Of a stretch of DNA of 53,991 nucleotides, positions 24,170 through 30,661 are shown one piece after another. The position numbers and the translations under genes are program-made. Every line of letters begins with the position of its first letter. Positions within the stretch are counted from its first letter, which is position 1. The stretch is from IMG/VR virus record IMGVR_UViG_3300011189_000013, positions 1-53,991 of that record, one strand, 5' to 3'. Below the pieces are notes generated by a model. It was given only the letters and a program-made list of their open reading frames with translations, did not search any database and was not told where the DNA came from. Source of the DNA: a virus.

Positions 24170-24182
24170 CATAAAAGGATTA
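24170..24182 (-). promoter_or_regulatory. Candidate late promoter motif (TAATCCTTTTATG)
   Basis: The minus strand reads TAATCCTTTTATG, twelve of thirteen bases equal to the copy at 33861. It is about 80 bases before the ATG of the Gln-rich virion gene and is not next to any stop codon, which favours a promoter over a gene-end signal. Confidence 0.45.
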
Positions 24183-24209
24183 CCGCTTTTGCGTCGATAA
24201 AAAACATTT

Positions 24210-24238
24210 TTGACGAGGGTCCTACCTTGGGGTATAGT
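24210..24238 (+). promoter_or_regulatory. Sigma-70 promoter for the plus-strand island
   Basis: TTGACG (24210-24215), a 17-base spacer, and TATAGT (24233-24238) form a near-consensus housekeeping promoter pointing to the right. The first gene starts at 24288, so the leader would be about 42 bases. This is the best host-type promoter in the window and suggests early expression by unmodified host RNA polymerase. Confidence 0.8.
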
Positions 24239-24287
24239 TAAGTGAGCATGACGAAATGACAACAACTAAAGAACGAAAGGAAACGAC

Positions 24288-24719
24288 ATGAGCCTCCAAT
24301 ACGCATATGATACTTTTCGAAATAATCTGGGCCTTATTGCCCGTGATGAGGCTTCTGATTGCCCTTGTAGGGGTTATGGATGGATATCCAGCCCCTTTGA
24401 TACGCAACACAAATGTCCCCGTCACTTTGCGGGACAGCGGCATCCCGAAAGCGATGAGTACGCGCTCCCCGAAGTGGTTTTAGTTTCAAAGGTGGAAAAT
24501 GGGGAACAGGTTCCGGTGTATCAACTTCTGTTAACCATCGGACACTGTGGTTACGACGATGCCGAGGCGACCTTCATGCACTTCTATGAGTTCGATACAG
24601 AAGATAAAGCCAAAGCCTTTGGAGATAAAGTGGCCCTACGAGCTGATATTTCGAGCCGGGTCACCAACAACGAGTACTGGATGCTTATCCCGGAAGTGCC
24701 GACACGCGACGAAGAGTAA
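24288..24719 (+). CDS. Putative zinc-binding protein of the plus-strand island
   Basis: A 143-residue protein with SD AAAGGAAA. Residues about 24-50 form a candidate zinc site: CPCRGYGW ... HKCPRHFAGQRHPE, four Cys/His pairs in total. The rest is alpha/beta with acidic character (LLTIGHCGYDDAEATFMHFY). It is driven by a strong sigma-70 promoter on the opposite strand from all neighbours. That arrangement is typical of small early genes that act on the host, or of later-acquired cargo genes. Function unknown. Confidence 0.6.
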   Translation: MSLQYAYDTFRNNLGLIARDEASDCPCRGYGWISSPFDTQHKCPRHFAGQRHPESDEYALPEVVLVSKVENGEQVPVYQLLLTIGHCGYDDAEATFMHFYEFDTEDKAKAFGDKVALRADISSRVTNNEYWMLIPEVPTRDEE

Positions 24720-24756
24720 AAAATCCCCCTTAATGCTTTACCAAGGATGGTACCTA

Positions 24757-25050
24757 ATGAATTTTATAGCCTACGAAATTTCTACCGACGACGAGGGGAT
24801 GCATTTCGTCTCCGCATTTGACTACAACAATCCCGAGCGGCAATTTGCACATTATGACCGATGCCATGAATACGGAAACGCTCTTGACCTCTGCAATGAT
24901 ATCTCGGAGGCTGACAGTTTCGGAAACGTCGAGGAAATCGAAGCATCGGGGGACTGGGAAGAGCTGTCATTTGATGGGTCTGAGATCTGCGAGGAAGCCT
25001 TGGACCAGACTCCCGACCTCTATGAACTACTAGCCCCTACCCGGTCTTAG
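24757..25050 (+). CDS. Small acidic protein, second gene of the plus-strand island
   Basis: A 97-residue acidic protein starting MNFIAYEISTDDEGMHFVSA (ATG at 24757, SD AAGGATGG). The N-terminal part looks like a small alpha/beta fold; the C-terminus is Asp/Glu-rich (EDSFxxxEEIEASGDWEELS type composition). It follows the first island gene by 37 bases and should share its promoter. Its stop overlaps the stop of the convergent minus-strand gene by four bases. High negative charge is common in phage inhibitors that mimic DNA, but that is speculation. No family recognised. Confidence 0.55.
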   Translation: MNFIAYEISTDDEGMHFVSAFDYNNPERQFAHYDRCHEYGNALDLCNDISEADSFGNVEEIEASGDWEELSFDGSEICEEALDQTPDLYELLAPTRS

Positions 25051-25478
25051 GAGAGGTAAGCGACCACTTCAAAGTGGTCGGGCCTTAGCTCGGTCCAGCT
25101 AAAGTGAAGGACCGAGTTGGAGATAGCCTCCGGGCTAAACGGATCTGACGGGTTTGAAAAAGCAATACTCATTGGGACCGTGCCTTCGGGCTTCTGATAG
25201 GCAAAAGCTGAAAACACCTCGTCAGGCTCTATGCCAAAGTCCTCTAACACTCGAAAGGCTTTTGTGATGGCAGTGCCTACAGAACGGTACCGACCATTAC
25301 CGTCAAAGCCTGCTCTTTGGAGAGCAGCATTCGCACTTCTCCGCTCACTAGAGTCTAACTTTTGAGAAGCCGTCTTGAGATGATCCAAAACAGGGCGTAA
25401 GTGCTCTTGCAAATTTGGAATATCCGCCCCGATCCGAATAATATTCTCTACTAACCTGCTCTGTTTATATTTGCCCAT
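25047..25478 (-). CDS. Small Tag B protein
   Basis: A 143-residue protein with an excellent SD (AAAAAGGAG). After a short basic lead (MGKYKQSR) comes Tag B: LVENIIRIGADIPNLQEHLR then PVLDHLK. The rest is alpha/beta (VGTAITKAFRVLEDFGIEPD; TVPMSIAFSNPSDPFSPEAI; ELRPDHFEVVAYLS). It converges on the plus-strand island. It has the same layout as the proteins at 15154, 18129 and 6777: tag, linker, unrelated small domain. Function unknown. Confidence 0.55.
   Translation of the reverse strand: MGKYKQSRLVENIIRIGADIPNLQEHLRPVLDHLKTASQKLDSSERRSANAALQRAGFDGNGRYRSVGTAITKAFRVLEDFGIEPDEVFSAFAYQKPEGTVPMSIAFSNPSDPFSPEAISNSVLHFSWTELRPDHFEVVAYLS
25061..25080. terminator. Hairpin at the convergent gene ends
   Basis: CGACCACTT - CA - AAGTGGTCG is an inverted repeat with nine-base arms just past the stop codon of the plus-strand island, within the last codons of the opposing gene. 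No T-run follows on either strand, so it may only weaken transcription. It could separate the two convergent transcripts. Confidence 0.35.
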
Positions 25479-25529
25479 AGTACTACTCCTTTTTCTGTAT
25501 GCAGTAAAACGATATCTTAGACTTCAAAC

Positions 25530-26570
25530 TCATTCAGGCCACGGAAACCGCTCTGTATTTAAAGTGTACGGAAACCCTAGACTGTAAGTAGTTTTTAAGA
25601 ACGGACCATTGGGACCACTGACTATTTTCCCATACTGAGCCGAATTTGCAAAAGCACCGTATTGTCTGACTAAGTTAGTATCTAGAATTCCTTTTTCATA
25701 ACTTACGCTTGCCAGTGTTATAGATTTCCACTTGTACTCACCAGATGTATTAAGAGAATTCTCATAAGTGTAATGATCCTGTGTATATGATAAATCAAAA
25801 AGCTCCACATCGCCGGTCAAGTTGTAAGCGTATACTTGATCAGCCCCTATGCTACCCCATTTACGACTACTATCATAATCAAGCTCTAAACATAGAGTTG
25901 CCTCTGTATTTGTATCCGCACCATCTGTATTAACAGTCATAGACCCCAACATCATAAGACCGCAAGCTGCAAAAGCATAACCATCGGTTAAATACACAGC
26001 CAAGCTGGGTGAGTCCTCGTCAAACACAAAGAGAATTCGATCGAACCGGTCCCATGTGATATCCATGTAATATCCCGGTAGGCATTCTGTAGCGGGCATG
26101 AAATCTGTATAAGCTGCGGATGCTGGGTTGTGTAGAGGGGCAGAAAAATCGCCACCCGTGTAGGTCAAAGCAGTGGCATCGTCAAACCCCATCCCATAGC
26201 TTTCATTTCCGCAATTATAATGAACCAACACCTTAGACTCGTCATATATATTCGTAGAATAGGCATCATAATTTTTGAAATAGTCACCTACATTCCCAGA
26301 ATTTGTGGAACCAGTGAATATACGCCCTATATAGTTAGTAGGGTCAGTGCTATGGGGGGTCATAATAAGCCATTCCCTCGCCCCATTTTTGACAATAAAA
26401 GCGTACCCATCGCTGTCCGGGTCACTACCAGAATATTTTGCTATGTCAGAAACAACAAAACTCGATGCAGCCAAAGATGATCTTAAATCATCTCTTAATT
26501 TCTCTACGGTATCTTCGTGAATTGAAATAGTCTGTCGACCCTTCGATGTCCAAATTGCTGAATATCTCAT
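25530..26570 (-). CDS. Probable virion surface protein
   Basis: A 346-residue beta-rich protein, rich in Tyr, Asp, Ser and Gly. It opens MRYSAIWTSKGRQTISIHED and contains GYAFIVKNGAREWLIMTP, PGYYMDITWDRFDRILFVFD and KWKSITLASVSYEKGILDTN. No Cys clusters. SD GAGG precedes the ATG, which overlaps the previous stop codon as TAATG. Composition is that of an exposed virion protein (fibre, decoration or adhesin-like). I do not recognise a family. Confidence 0.5.
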   Translation of the reverse strand: MRYSAIWTSKGRQTISIHEDTVEKLRDDLRSSLAASSFVVSDIAKYSGSDPDSDGYAFIVKNGAREWLIMTPHSTDPTNYIGRIFTGSTNSGNVGDYFKNYDAYSTNIYDESKVLVHYNCGNESYGMGFDDATALTYTGGDFSAPLHNPASAAYTDFMPATECLPGYYMDITWDRFDRILFVFDEDSPSLAVYLTDGYAFAACGLMMLGSMTVNTDGADTNTEATLCLELDYDSSRKWGSIGADQVYAYNLTGDVELFDLSYTQDHYTYENSLNTSGEYKWKSITLASVSYEKGILDTNLVRQYGAFANSAQYGKIVSGPNGPFLKTTYSLGFPYTLNTERFPWPE

Positions 26571-26770
26571 TATACGTCCTCGGTTGCTTCTGAAGTACCA
26601 ACAGATGGGTTGGCACCGTCTAGCGGCGCTGATTGTACTTGTCGGTCATTATTTTCTATCGTCTGAAAATTGGCCAGATCGTTATTATTAAAGGCTCCTA
26701 CCTCAATAACACTCCCCCCTTGTAAGGGACTGATTTTGAGATTCAGAGCATTGAAATCAATTTTAGGCAT
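26570..26770 (-). CDS. Short acidic late protein
   Basis: A 66-residue protein, MPKIDFNALNLKISPLQGGS at the start and Asn/Asp/Ser-rich to the end. Its stop codon overlaps the next start (TAATG), so the two are probably translated together. There is no clear SD, which lowers confidence in the start. It may be a partner or an extension for the following surface protein. Unknown function. Confidence 0.45.
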   Translation of the reverse strand: MPKIDFNALNLKISPLQGGSVIEVGAFNNNDLANFQTIENNDRQVQSAPLDGANPSVGTSEATEDV

Positions 26771-26795
26771 GAATAAGACCGGGCTATATGTTCAA

Positions 26796-27299
26796 TTATT
26801 TGTGAGAATTTAGAAGGTCCATGTAGCGGGAAGCTACTTTCCGGGCCACAGAAGAGATCTTATCTGAAAACGACTGCGAATGTAGCTCTTGTAATAGAGG
26901 CTGACTACCGGGACTATTATAGGTAGTCTTCGTCTCCCCTACCGTAAAAGCCTCGTCCGGCATCGTCGCACGAAAAATAAGTTCTCGAAGATTATCTGCA
27001 TCTGCAATAAGCGGATCTTCTACCACCTTCTCTACTAGAATTTCTAACTCTTCCCGGCGGAAAACTCCTCCGACCCCGTGCGCCCTTTTCGTATTGAAAA
27101 GTGTCTCACACCAAGAGATGGCATTTTCCAGATGCTCATCGTCTCTGATCCCCTCAAAATCTGTTATGGGCATAGAAATGCCAGTACCATCGTCAAAACG
27201 TACCATCATCGCCTCACTATTTAAGCGGACGGACTCTACCACGGACCCCCGCTGGGGCAATGCTCTGAGAGAGGACAGGATTGCGGAAGTTTTCTTCAT
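26796..27299 (-). CDS. Late protein with C-terminal Tag A
   Basis: A 167-residue protein with SD AAAGGAA. The N-terminal 60 residues look like a small beta barrel (SVVESVRLNSEAMMVRFDDG). A helical centre follows, and the last 20 residues, ISSVARKVASRYMDLLNSHK, are one of the clearest copies of Tag A. Only this protein and the one at 21446-21865 carry the tag at the C-terminus. It comes directly after a candidate late promoter. Function unknown. Confidence 0.5.
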   Translation of the reverse strand: MKKTSAILSSLRALPQRGSVVESVRLNSEAMMVRFDDGTGISMPITDFEGIRDDEHLENAISWCETLFNTKRAHGVGGVFRREELEILVEKVVEDPLIADADNLRELIFRATMPDEAFTVGETKTTYNSPGSQPLLQELHSQSFSDKISSVARKVASRYMDLLNSHK

Positions 27300-27335
27300 G
27301 TTAAATTCCTTTGGTATATTCCAACCAAAGGTAAA

Positions 27336-27348
27336 TACAAAAGGATAA
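27336..27348 (-). promoter_or_regulatory. Candidate late promoter motif (TTATCCTTTTGTA)
   Basis: The minus strand reads TTATCCTTTTGTA, eleven of thirteen bases like the copy at 33861. It sits in the 63-base gap between the capsid mini-paralogue and the gene at 26796-27299, about 40 bases before that gene's ATG. Confidence 0.4.
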
Positions 27349-27362
27349 CCATTCTTTACTTT

Positions 27363-27677
27363 TTAAGATAGCCGACCGTGTGCCGTCGTATCAGATGCCG
27401 AAAAGACTAGACGCATAACCAATTCCTCTTCCTGACGGATTCGATCCTTGGTGGCCTTCGTAGGTCCAAAAACCCGTGGGCTCGACTTATAGGGGAAAGT
27501 TGGCACTATCACCTTGCCACCCGTATTCACCTGTAATATCCTCTGGCCCTCTTCTCCGATGATGTAAGCAGGGGCGTCTACGTCTTTATCATAGATGGTC
27601 CGTGCGACTTCTTCGGCGTGTAATACCTTGCGGGCGAAAGACTCATCCATCCTACTCATATCTTCTGTTTGACTCAT
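27363..27677 (-). CDS. Mini-paralogue of the major capsid protein N-terminal region
   Basis: A 104-residue protein that aligns to about residues 45-125 of the adjacent capsid protein. It reads VYDKD-like IYDKDVDAPAYIIGEEGQRI where the capsid has VYDKDPDVTAYVVGEEGENI. Then KVIVPTFPYKSSPRVFG corresponds to RVIFPLFEIASNPEIPI, and IRQEEELVMRLVF to the start of the capsid spine helix. The rest of the HK97 fold is missing. SD GAGGG precedes the ATG, and the gene follows the capsid terminator by about 100 bases. It could be a partial duplication kept as a decoration, vertex or assembly factor. Confidence 0.65.
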   Translation of the reverse strand: MSQTEDMSRMDESFARKVLHAEEVARTIYDKDVDAPAYIIGEEGQRILQVNTGGKVIVPTFPYKSSPRVFGPTKATKDRIRQEEELVMRLVFSASDTTAHGRLS

Positions 27678-27778
27678 AATTTCCCTCTACACCATCACGT
27701 TATATTACAACCTAGATTCTTTGGTCATGTTACCCACAACCATACCACTACACCCACCACAGAGCAACTCCGGCCATT

Positions 27779-27809
27779 AAAAAACCCCCGGCTCTTGCGA
27801 ACCGGGGGT
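27779..27809 (-). terminator. Rho-independent terminator after the major capsid gene
   Basis: The minus strand reads ACCCCCGG - TTCGCAAGAG - CCGGGGGT followed by TTTTT: a strong GC stem with a T-run, about 35 bases past the capsid stop. A smaller AAACCCT/AGGGTTT hairpin (27815-27837) lies between. This separates capsid transcription from the downstream late genes. Confidence 0.9.
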
Positions 27810-27841
27810 CAATAAAACCCTGTTATTTCAAGGGTTTATGC

Positions 27842-28729
27842 TTATCGCTGTACGACAAGTCGGACAAGGGCACGAGGATTAAACGCTCCGATACCTAAGT
27901 TTTCGAAGCAGGAAAAACCTATCATTCTAGCTCGCGGATTGTCCGCGCTAAGAACGGTCAACTCAGTTCGGACGGGGATACGTCCAAACATCTCGGGCTC
28001 GCCACATACGTAGACGAATCCGGCGGGAACCAAACGGCTGGTGATGATCTGAGCACCCCAAAGGGTGGATTGCAGACCAGTTTTCAGCAATTCGGCTTGG
28101 CTGTTCACATCCAAGATTTCACGGCCAAACTTACGAATGTCCGCGTAATCTTTAGCGTTCATGTAGATACGAGCAACACGAAGGTCGTGTCGTTCGATCT
28201 CAGCAAACGCATCGGCAAGTACAGCCGAGGAAATGGGGGCAACTACCTGAAGATCAGGGTTGACGCTACCGGGAACGGAATCGAATCCGTTTGTCGCAAT
28301 CGAATCAAGTACGGCAAAGACACGTTCATCTTCGGCGGCTTGAATGGCTGCCTGCGCAAGCTGCTGCGATCGAGCAATGAGGTCGAAACGACGCTCTTTG
28401 ATCTGAGTGATCGGGATCTCCGGGTTCGAGGCAATCTCGAACAAGGGGAAGATCACACGCTTTGGCTTCTGCACGGCAAGGATATTTTCACCCTCTTCAC
28501 CAACCACATAGGCGGTGACGTCGGGATCTTTGTCGTACACGGGCAGCGCTCCGTCAGGAAGCTGCTCTACGAGGAAGGTACGGCGTCCTACAGCAGAATA
28601 ATCTCTGCGGGATCGAAGCGGTTGAGTCATCGAAGCTGCCAATCTCGCTCGCCCTGCGGCGCTCGCGATGTGACGGCTGATAAGCTCTTGCTTTGCCGCG
28701 TTGTCTAGCTGGGTTGTTTGGTCAGACAT
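27842..28729 (-). CDS. Major capsid protein (HK97 fold)
   Basis: A 295-residue protein forming the icosahedral shell. The N-arm (1-45) is Ala/Arg-rich with an amphipathic helix (ELISRHIASAAGRARLAASM), which might be removed on maturation. Then an E-loop-like segment (VYDKDPDVTAYVVGEEGENI), the spine helix (RRFDLIARSQQLAQAAIQAA) with ERVFAVLDSIA, and a P/A-domain part (HDLRVARIYMNAKDYADIRK; GAQIITSRLVPAGFVYVCGE). The end is FENLGIGAFNPRALVRLVVQ. SD AAAGGAG is perfect. Base composition is more GC-rich than the neighbours, which fits high expression. A strong terminator follows. Preceded by scaffold and probable decoration genes, the usual order. Confidence 0.85.
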   Translation of the reverse strand: MSDQTTQLDNAAKQELISRHIASAAGRARLAASMTQPLRSRRDYSAVGRRTFLVEQLPDGALPVYDKDPDVTAYVVGEEGENILAVQKPKRVIFPLFEIASNPEIPITQIKERRFDLIARSQQLAQAAIQAAEDERVFAVLDSIATNGFDSVPGSVNPDLQVVAPISSAVLADAFAEIERHDLRVARIYMNAKDYADIRKFGREILDVNSQAELLKTGLQSTLWGAQIITSRLVPAGFVYVCGEPEMFGRIPVRTELTVLSADNPRARMIGFSCFENLGIGAFNPRALVRLVVQR

Positions 28730-28752
28730 ATTCAGTCTCCTTTGGTTGGCAC

Positions 28753-29352
28753 TTAGATGCGCTGGTCGTAGACCATCTCAGCGTGAACGGAATCCGGCGC
28801 GATCTTGAGGACACCGATAACAATTGCGTCTGCTGCTCCACCAACTGTGTTGTCGTCAATTGCAAGATTGGTTAGGTAGCCATTGACACTGGCATACAGG
28901 GAATCACCAACCGCATAAGTGAGAGCATTACCTACGCCTGTTCCAGCAACAATGCTTGTCTCATAGAGACGGTTGCCGTAGGTTCCCTGACCAGACATGT
29001 ACGGGCCTTGTCCAGAAGCAGGACCGGGCGTATTTTCATACGCATTACCTGCGGCGTCATTGATGAAGACACCAAGGGGAACGATTCCAGCGCCTGCATC
29101 GGCGGGGCCTCCGACCATACCGTTACCAGCGTCGGGACGAGTGAAACATACGGACCCACCTAGAACTCCACGTTTGGGAGCGGATGGAAGGGTTTCCGTT
29201 ACATTAGTTGTGGGTAGAGCGGGTGGATTCGTTTGGACGAATGCATCCGTTGTGAGTTTAGCACCTGCTGTGTTTCGGATCCCTACATACATGATCCGTA
29301 GCGCAGAGGAGCTTTCGGTGAAATCACCGCTTGCTTGTCCGGGAAGAGCCAT
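28753..29352 (-). CDS. Probable capsid decoration or accessory head protein
   Basis: A 199-residue protein rich in Gly, Ala, Thr and Asn, encoded directly before the capsid gene with an ideal SD (AGGAGG). Strands such as LRIMYVGIRNTAGAKLTTDA, GGSVCFTRPD, VPLGVFINDAAGNAY and AIVIGVLKIAPDSVHAEMVY suggest a beta fold. Capsid cement proteins are often encoded at this position. It shares the capsid gene's higher GC content, as expected for an abundant particle protein. The assignment is by position and composition only. Confidence 0.5.
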   Translation of the reverse strand: MALPGQASGDFTESSSALRIMYVGIRNTAGAKLTTDAFVQTNPPALPTTNVTETLPSAPKRGVLGGSVCFTRPDAGNGMVGGPADAGAGIVPLGVFINDAAGNAYENTPGPASGQGPYMSGQGTYGNRLYETSIVAGTGVGNALTYAVGDSLYASVNGYLTNLAIDDNTVGGAADAIVIGVLKIAPDSVHAEMVYDQRI

Positions 29353-29425
29353 TATAGCCTCCTAAAGAGTTTGCTTGATTGATTGACGACGAACTTCAAA
29401 TAAGTGAAAGCGGAGTCGTCTCCAA

Positions 29426-29446
29426 GGGGCCTCCAAAAGAGGCCCC
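29426..29446 (-). terminator. GC-rich hairpin after the scaffold gene
   Basis: GGGGCCTC - CAAAA - GAGGCCCC forms an eight-base stem eight bases past the stop codon at 29454 (reading right to left). Only two T residues follow on the minus strand, so it probably gives partial termination or protects an mRNA end between scaffold and head genes. Confidence 0.55.
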
Positions 29447-29453
29447 GTCCATC

Positions 29454-30467
29454 TTACGAAAAGACGTTGGAAACGTCGGGAGCACTGTCCCACAGACCTG
29501 AAAGTGGATCTGTAGCTGTGGAACCTGCTTCTTTCACCCGCCCAAGTTGATTGACTTTTTTGCGAATGTTAGCCTGTCGGCTATTCTGTGTAGCTTCAAC
29601 CCCGTAGTTCTGGTTCATAAGAGATTGCAATGCATCATCGCTCTCTTCCAGAAGCGCTTCGTGGTCTAGGAGATCGAGCTGGGGCTCCATATCGATACCC
29701 AATTCTGCGGTACCCATGTCGCCACCCATATCGGTTTCCATATCAGCGAGCATAGCGTCAAGATCTTCGTCCAGATATGCACTGGCTTCTTTGTCGCTTT
29801 CTTCGCCATCTTCCTCTTTGGCATCGTCGCCATCTTCATCGGCGTCGTCACCAGCTTCTTTGGCTTCATCTTCGTCGTCTTCATCGTCTTCGTCGTCGCC
29901 ATCTTCTTTGGCTTCATCTTCCTCTTCCTCTTCGCCTTCTTCTGCTTTCATAATTCGAAGCATTTCAGCGGAGCTTAGTTTGGAAGCCTCTTTCTCCTCT
30001 TCCTCTTCCTCTTCTTCCTCTTCCGAGGCAAGAACACCAAGATCTGTAAGGCGGATCGATGTGTCCATTACAGACTCATCGGGAAGGGGCATTAGATCGA
30101 GAGCTTGTGCCGCGATAACATCTTCGCCTGCACCGGGAAGAAGTGCTTCTGCGATGCGGACACATTGAAGAGCCTTTTTCTCGAAATGCTGCTCCATTTT
30201 CGCAATCTGCATTCTGGCCTCACGGACAGAACGAGCACTACGATTCTCGGGCAACATTTCGGGCATTCCGATCTCATTCCGGTCAGTACCGTCCATGTGG
30301 GACAGATCATCAACGGGATCTTCAGCCCATTCGGAAGGATCTCCTACCATATACTCCTCAACGGGTACATGAGTTCGATCCTGATTCATTGTATAGGGGT
30401 CAGCCGTTTTGCGGTTACGGCGCTTGGATTCTTTGGTCTTCCAAGATAGACGCTTTCTTCTACTCAT
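29454..30467 (-). CDS. Acidic scaffold-like / prohead core protein
   Basis: A 337-residue protein with a basic start (MSRRKRLSWKTKESKRRNRK), a helical part (SVREARMQIAKMEQHFEKKA, about 80-110) and a very acidic middle (about 150-230) made of Glu and Asp runs. The C-terminus is a mixed helical region with QANIRKKVNQLGRVKEAGST. It lies between the prohead protease and the capsid genes, the classical position of a scaffold or prohead core protein. Acidic low complexity and a basic end fit this role. SD GGAGG precedes the ATG. The DNA carries CTT/CTC and GTC/TTC simple repeats that encode the acidic runs. Confidence 0.65.
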   Translation of the reverse strand: MSRRKRLSWKTKESKRRNRKTADPYTMNQDRTHVPVEEYMVGDPSEWAEDPVDDLSHMDGTDRNEIGMPEMLPENRSARSVREARMQIAKMEQHFEKKALQCVRIAEALLPGAGEDVIAAQALDLMPLPDESVMDTSIRLTDLGVLASEEEEEEEEEEKEASKLSSAEMLRIMKAEEGEEEEEDEAKEDGDDEDDEDDEDEAKEAGDDADEDGDDAKEEDGEESDKEASAYLDEDLDAMLADMETDMGGDMGTAELGIDMEPQLDLLDHEALLEESDDALQSLMNQNYGVEATQNSRQANIRKKVNQLGRVKEAGSTATDPLSGLWDSAPDVSNVFS

Positions 30468-30631
30468 TGATGGAACCTCCAGTAAACTTTTCCGGTGCCG
30501 GTTTGCGATATCTTCTTATCTTTCTAAACTGTCTTACACATGTCTCTGTGAAGACATAAATTGCAGTCAGATGGGCTCCATCATAATGAGATGAAACACA
30601 CCCCTGTACAGACGTGCTAATACACCCCCTC

Positions 30632-30644
30632 TATAAGTGCATTA
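30632..30644 (-). promoter_or_regulatory. Possible late promoter motif (TAATGCACTTATA)
   Basis: The minus strand reads TAATGCACTTATA, ten of thirteen bases like TAATCCTTTTATA. It is in the 195-base gap between the protease and scaffold genes, about 165 bases before the scaffold ATG. The remaining gap shows no other feature. Confidence 0.35.
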
Positions 30645-30661
30645 TTAAAGAAAAGGGCATA

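Noticed and set aside
24782-24970. Minus-strand frame in the plus-strand island
   Set aside because: Arg/Pro-rich shadow of the acidic plus-strand gene; no SD.
27815-27837. Second hairpin AAACCCT/AGGGTTT between capsid stop and terminator
   Set aside because: Short AT-containing stem and no T-run; the strong terminator 6 bases further on is sufficient. Not listed as a feature.
28070-28708. 212-codon plus-strand frame opposite the major capsid gene
   Set aside because: No domain and no SD; explained by the codon bias of the GC-richer capsid gene on the other strand.
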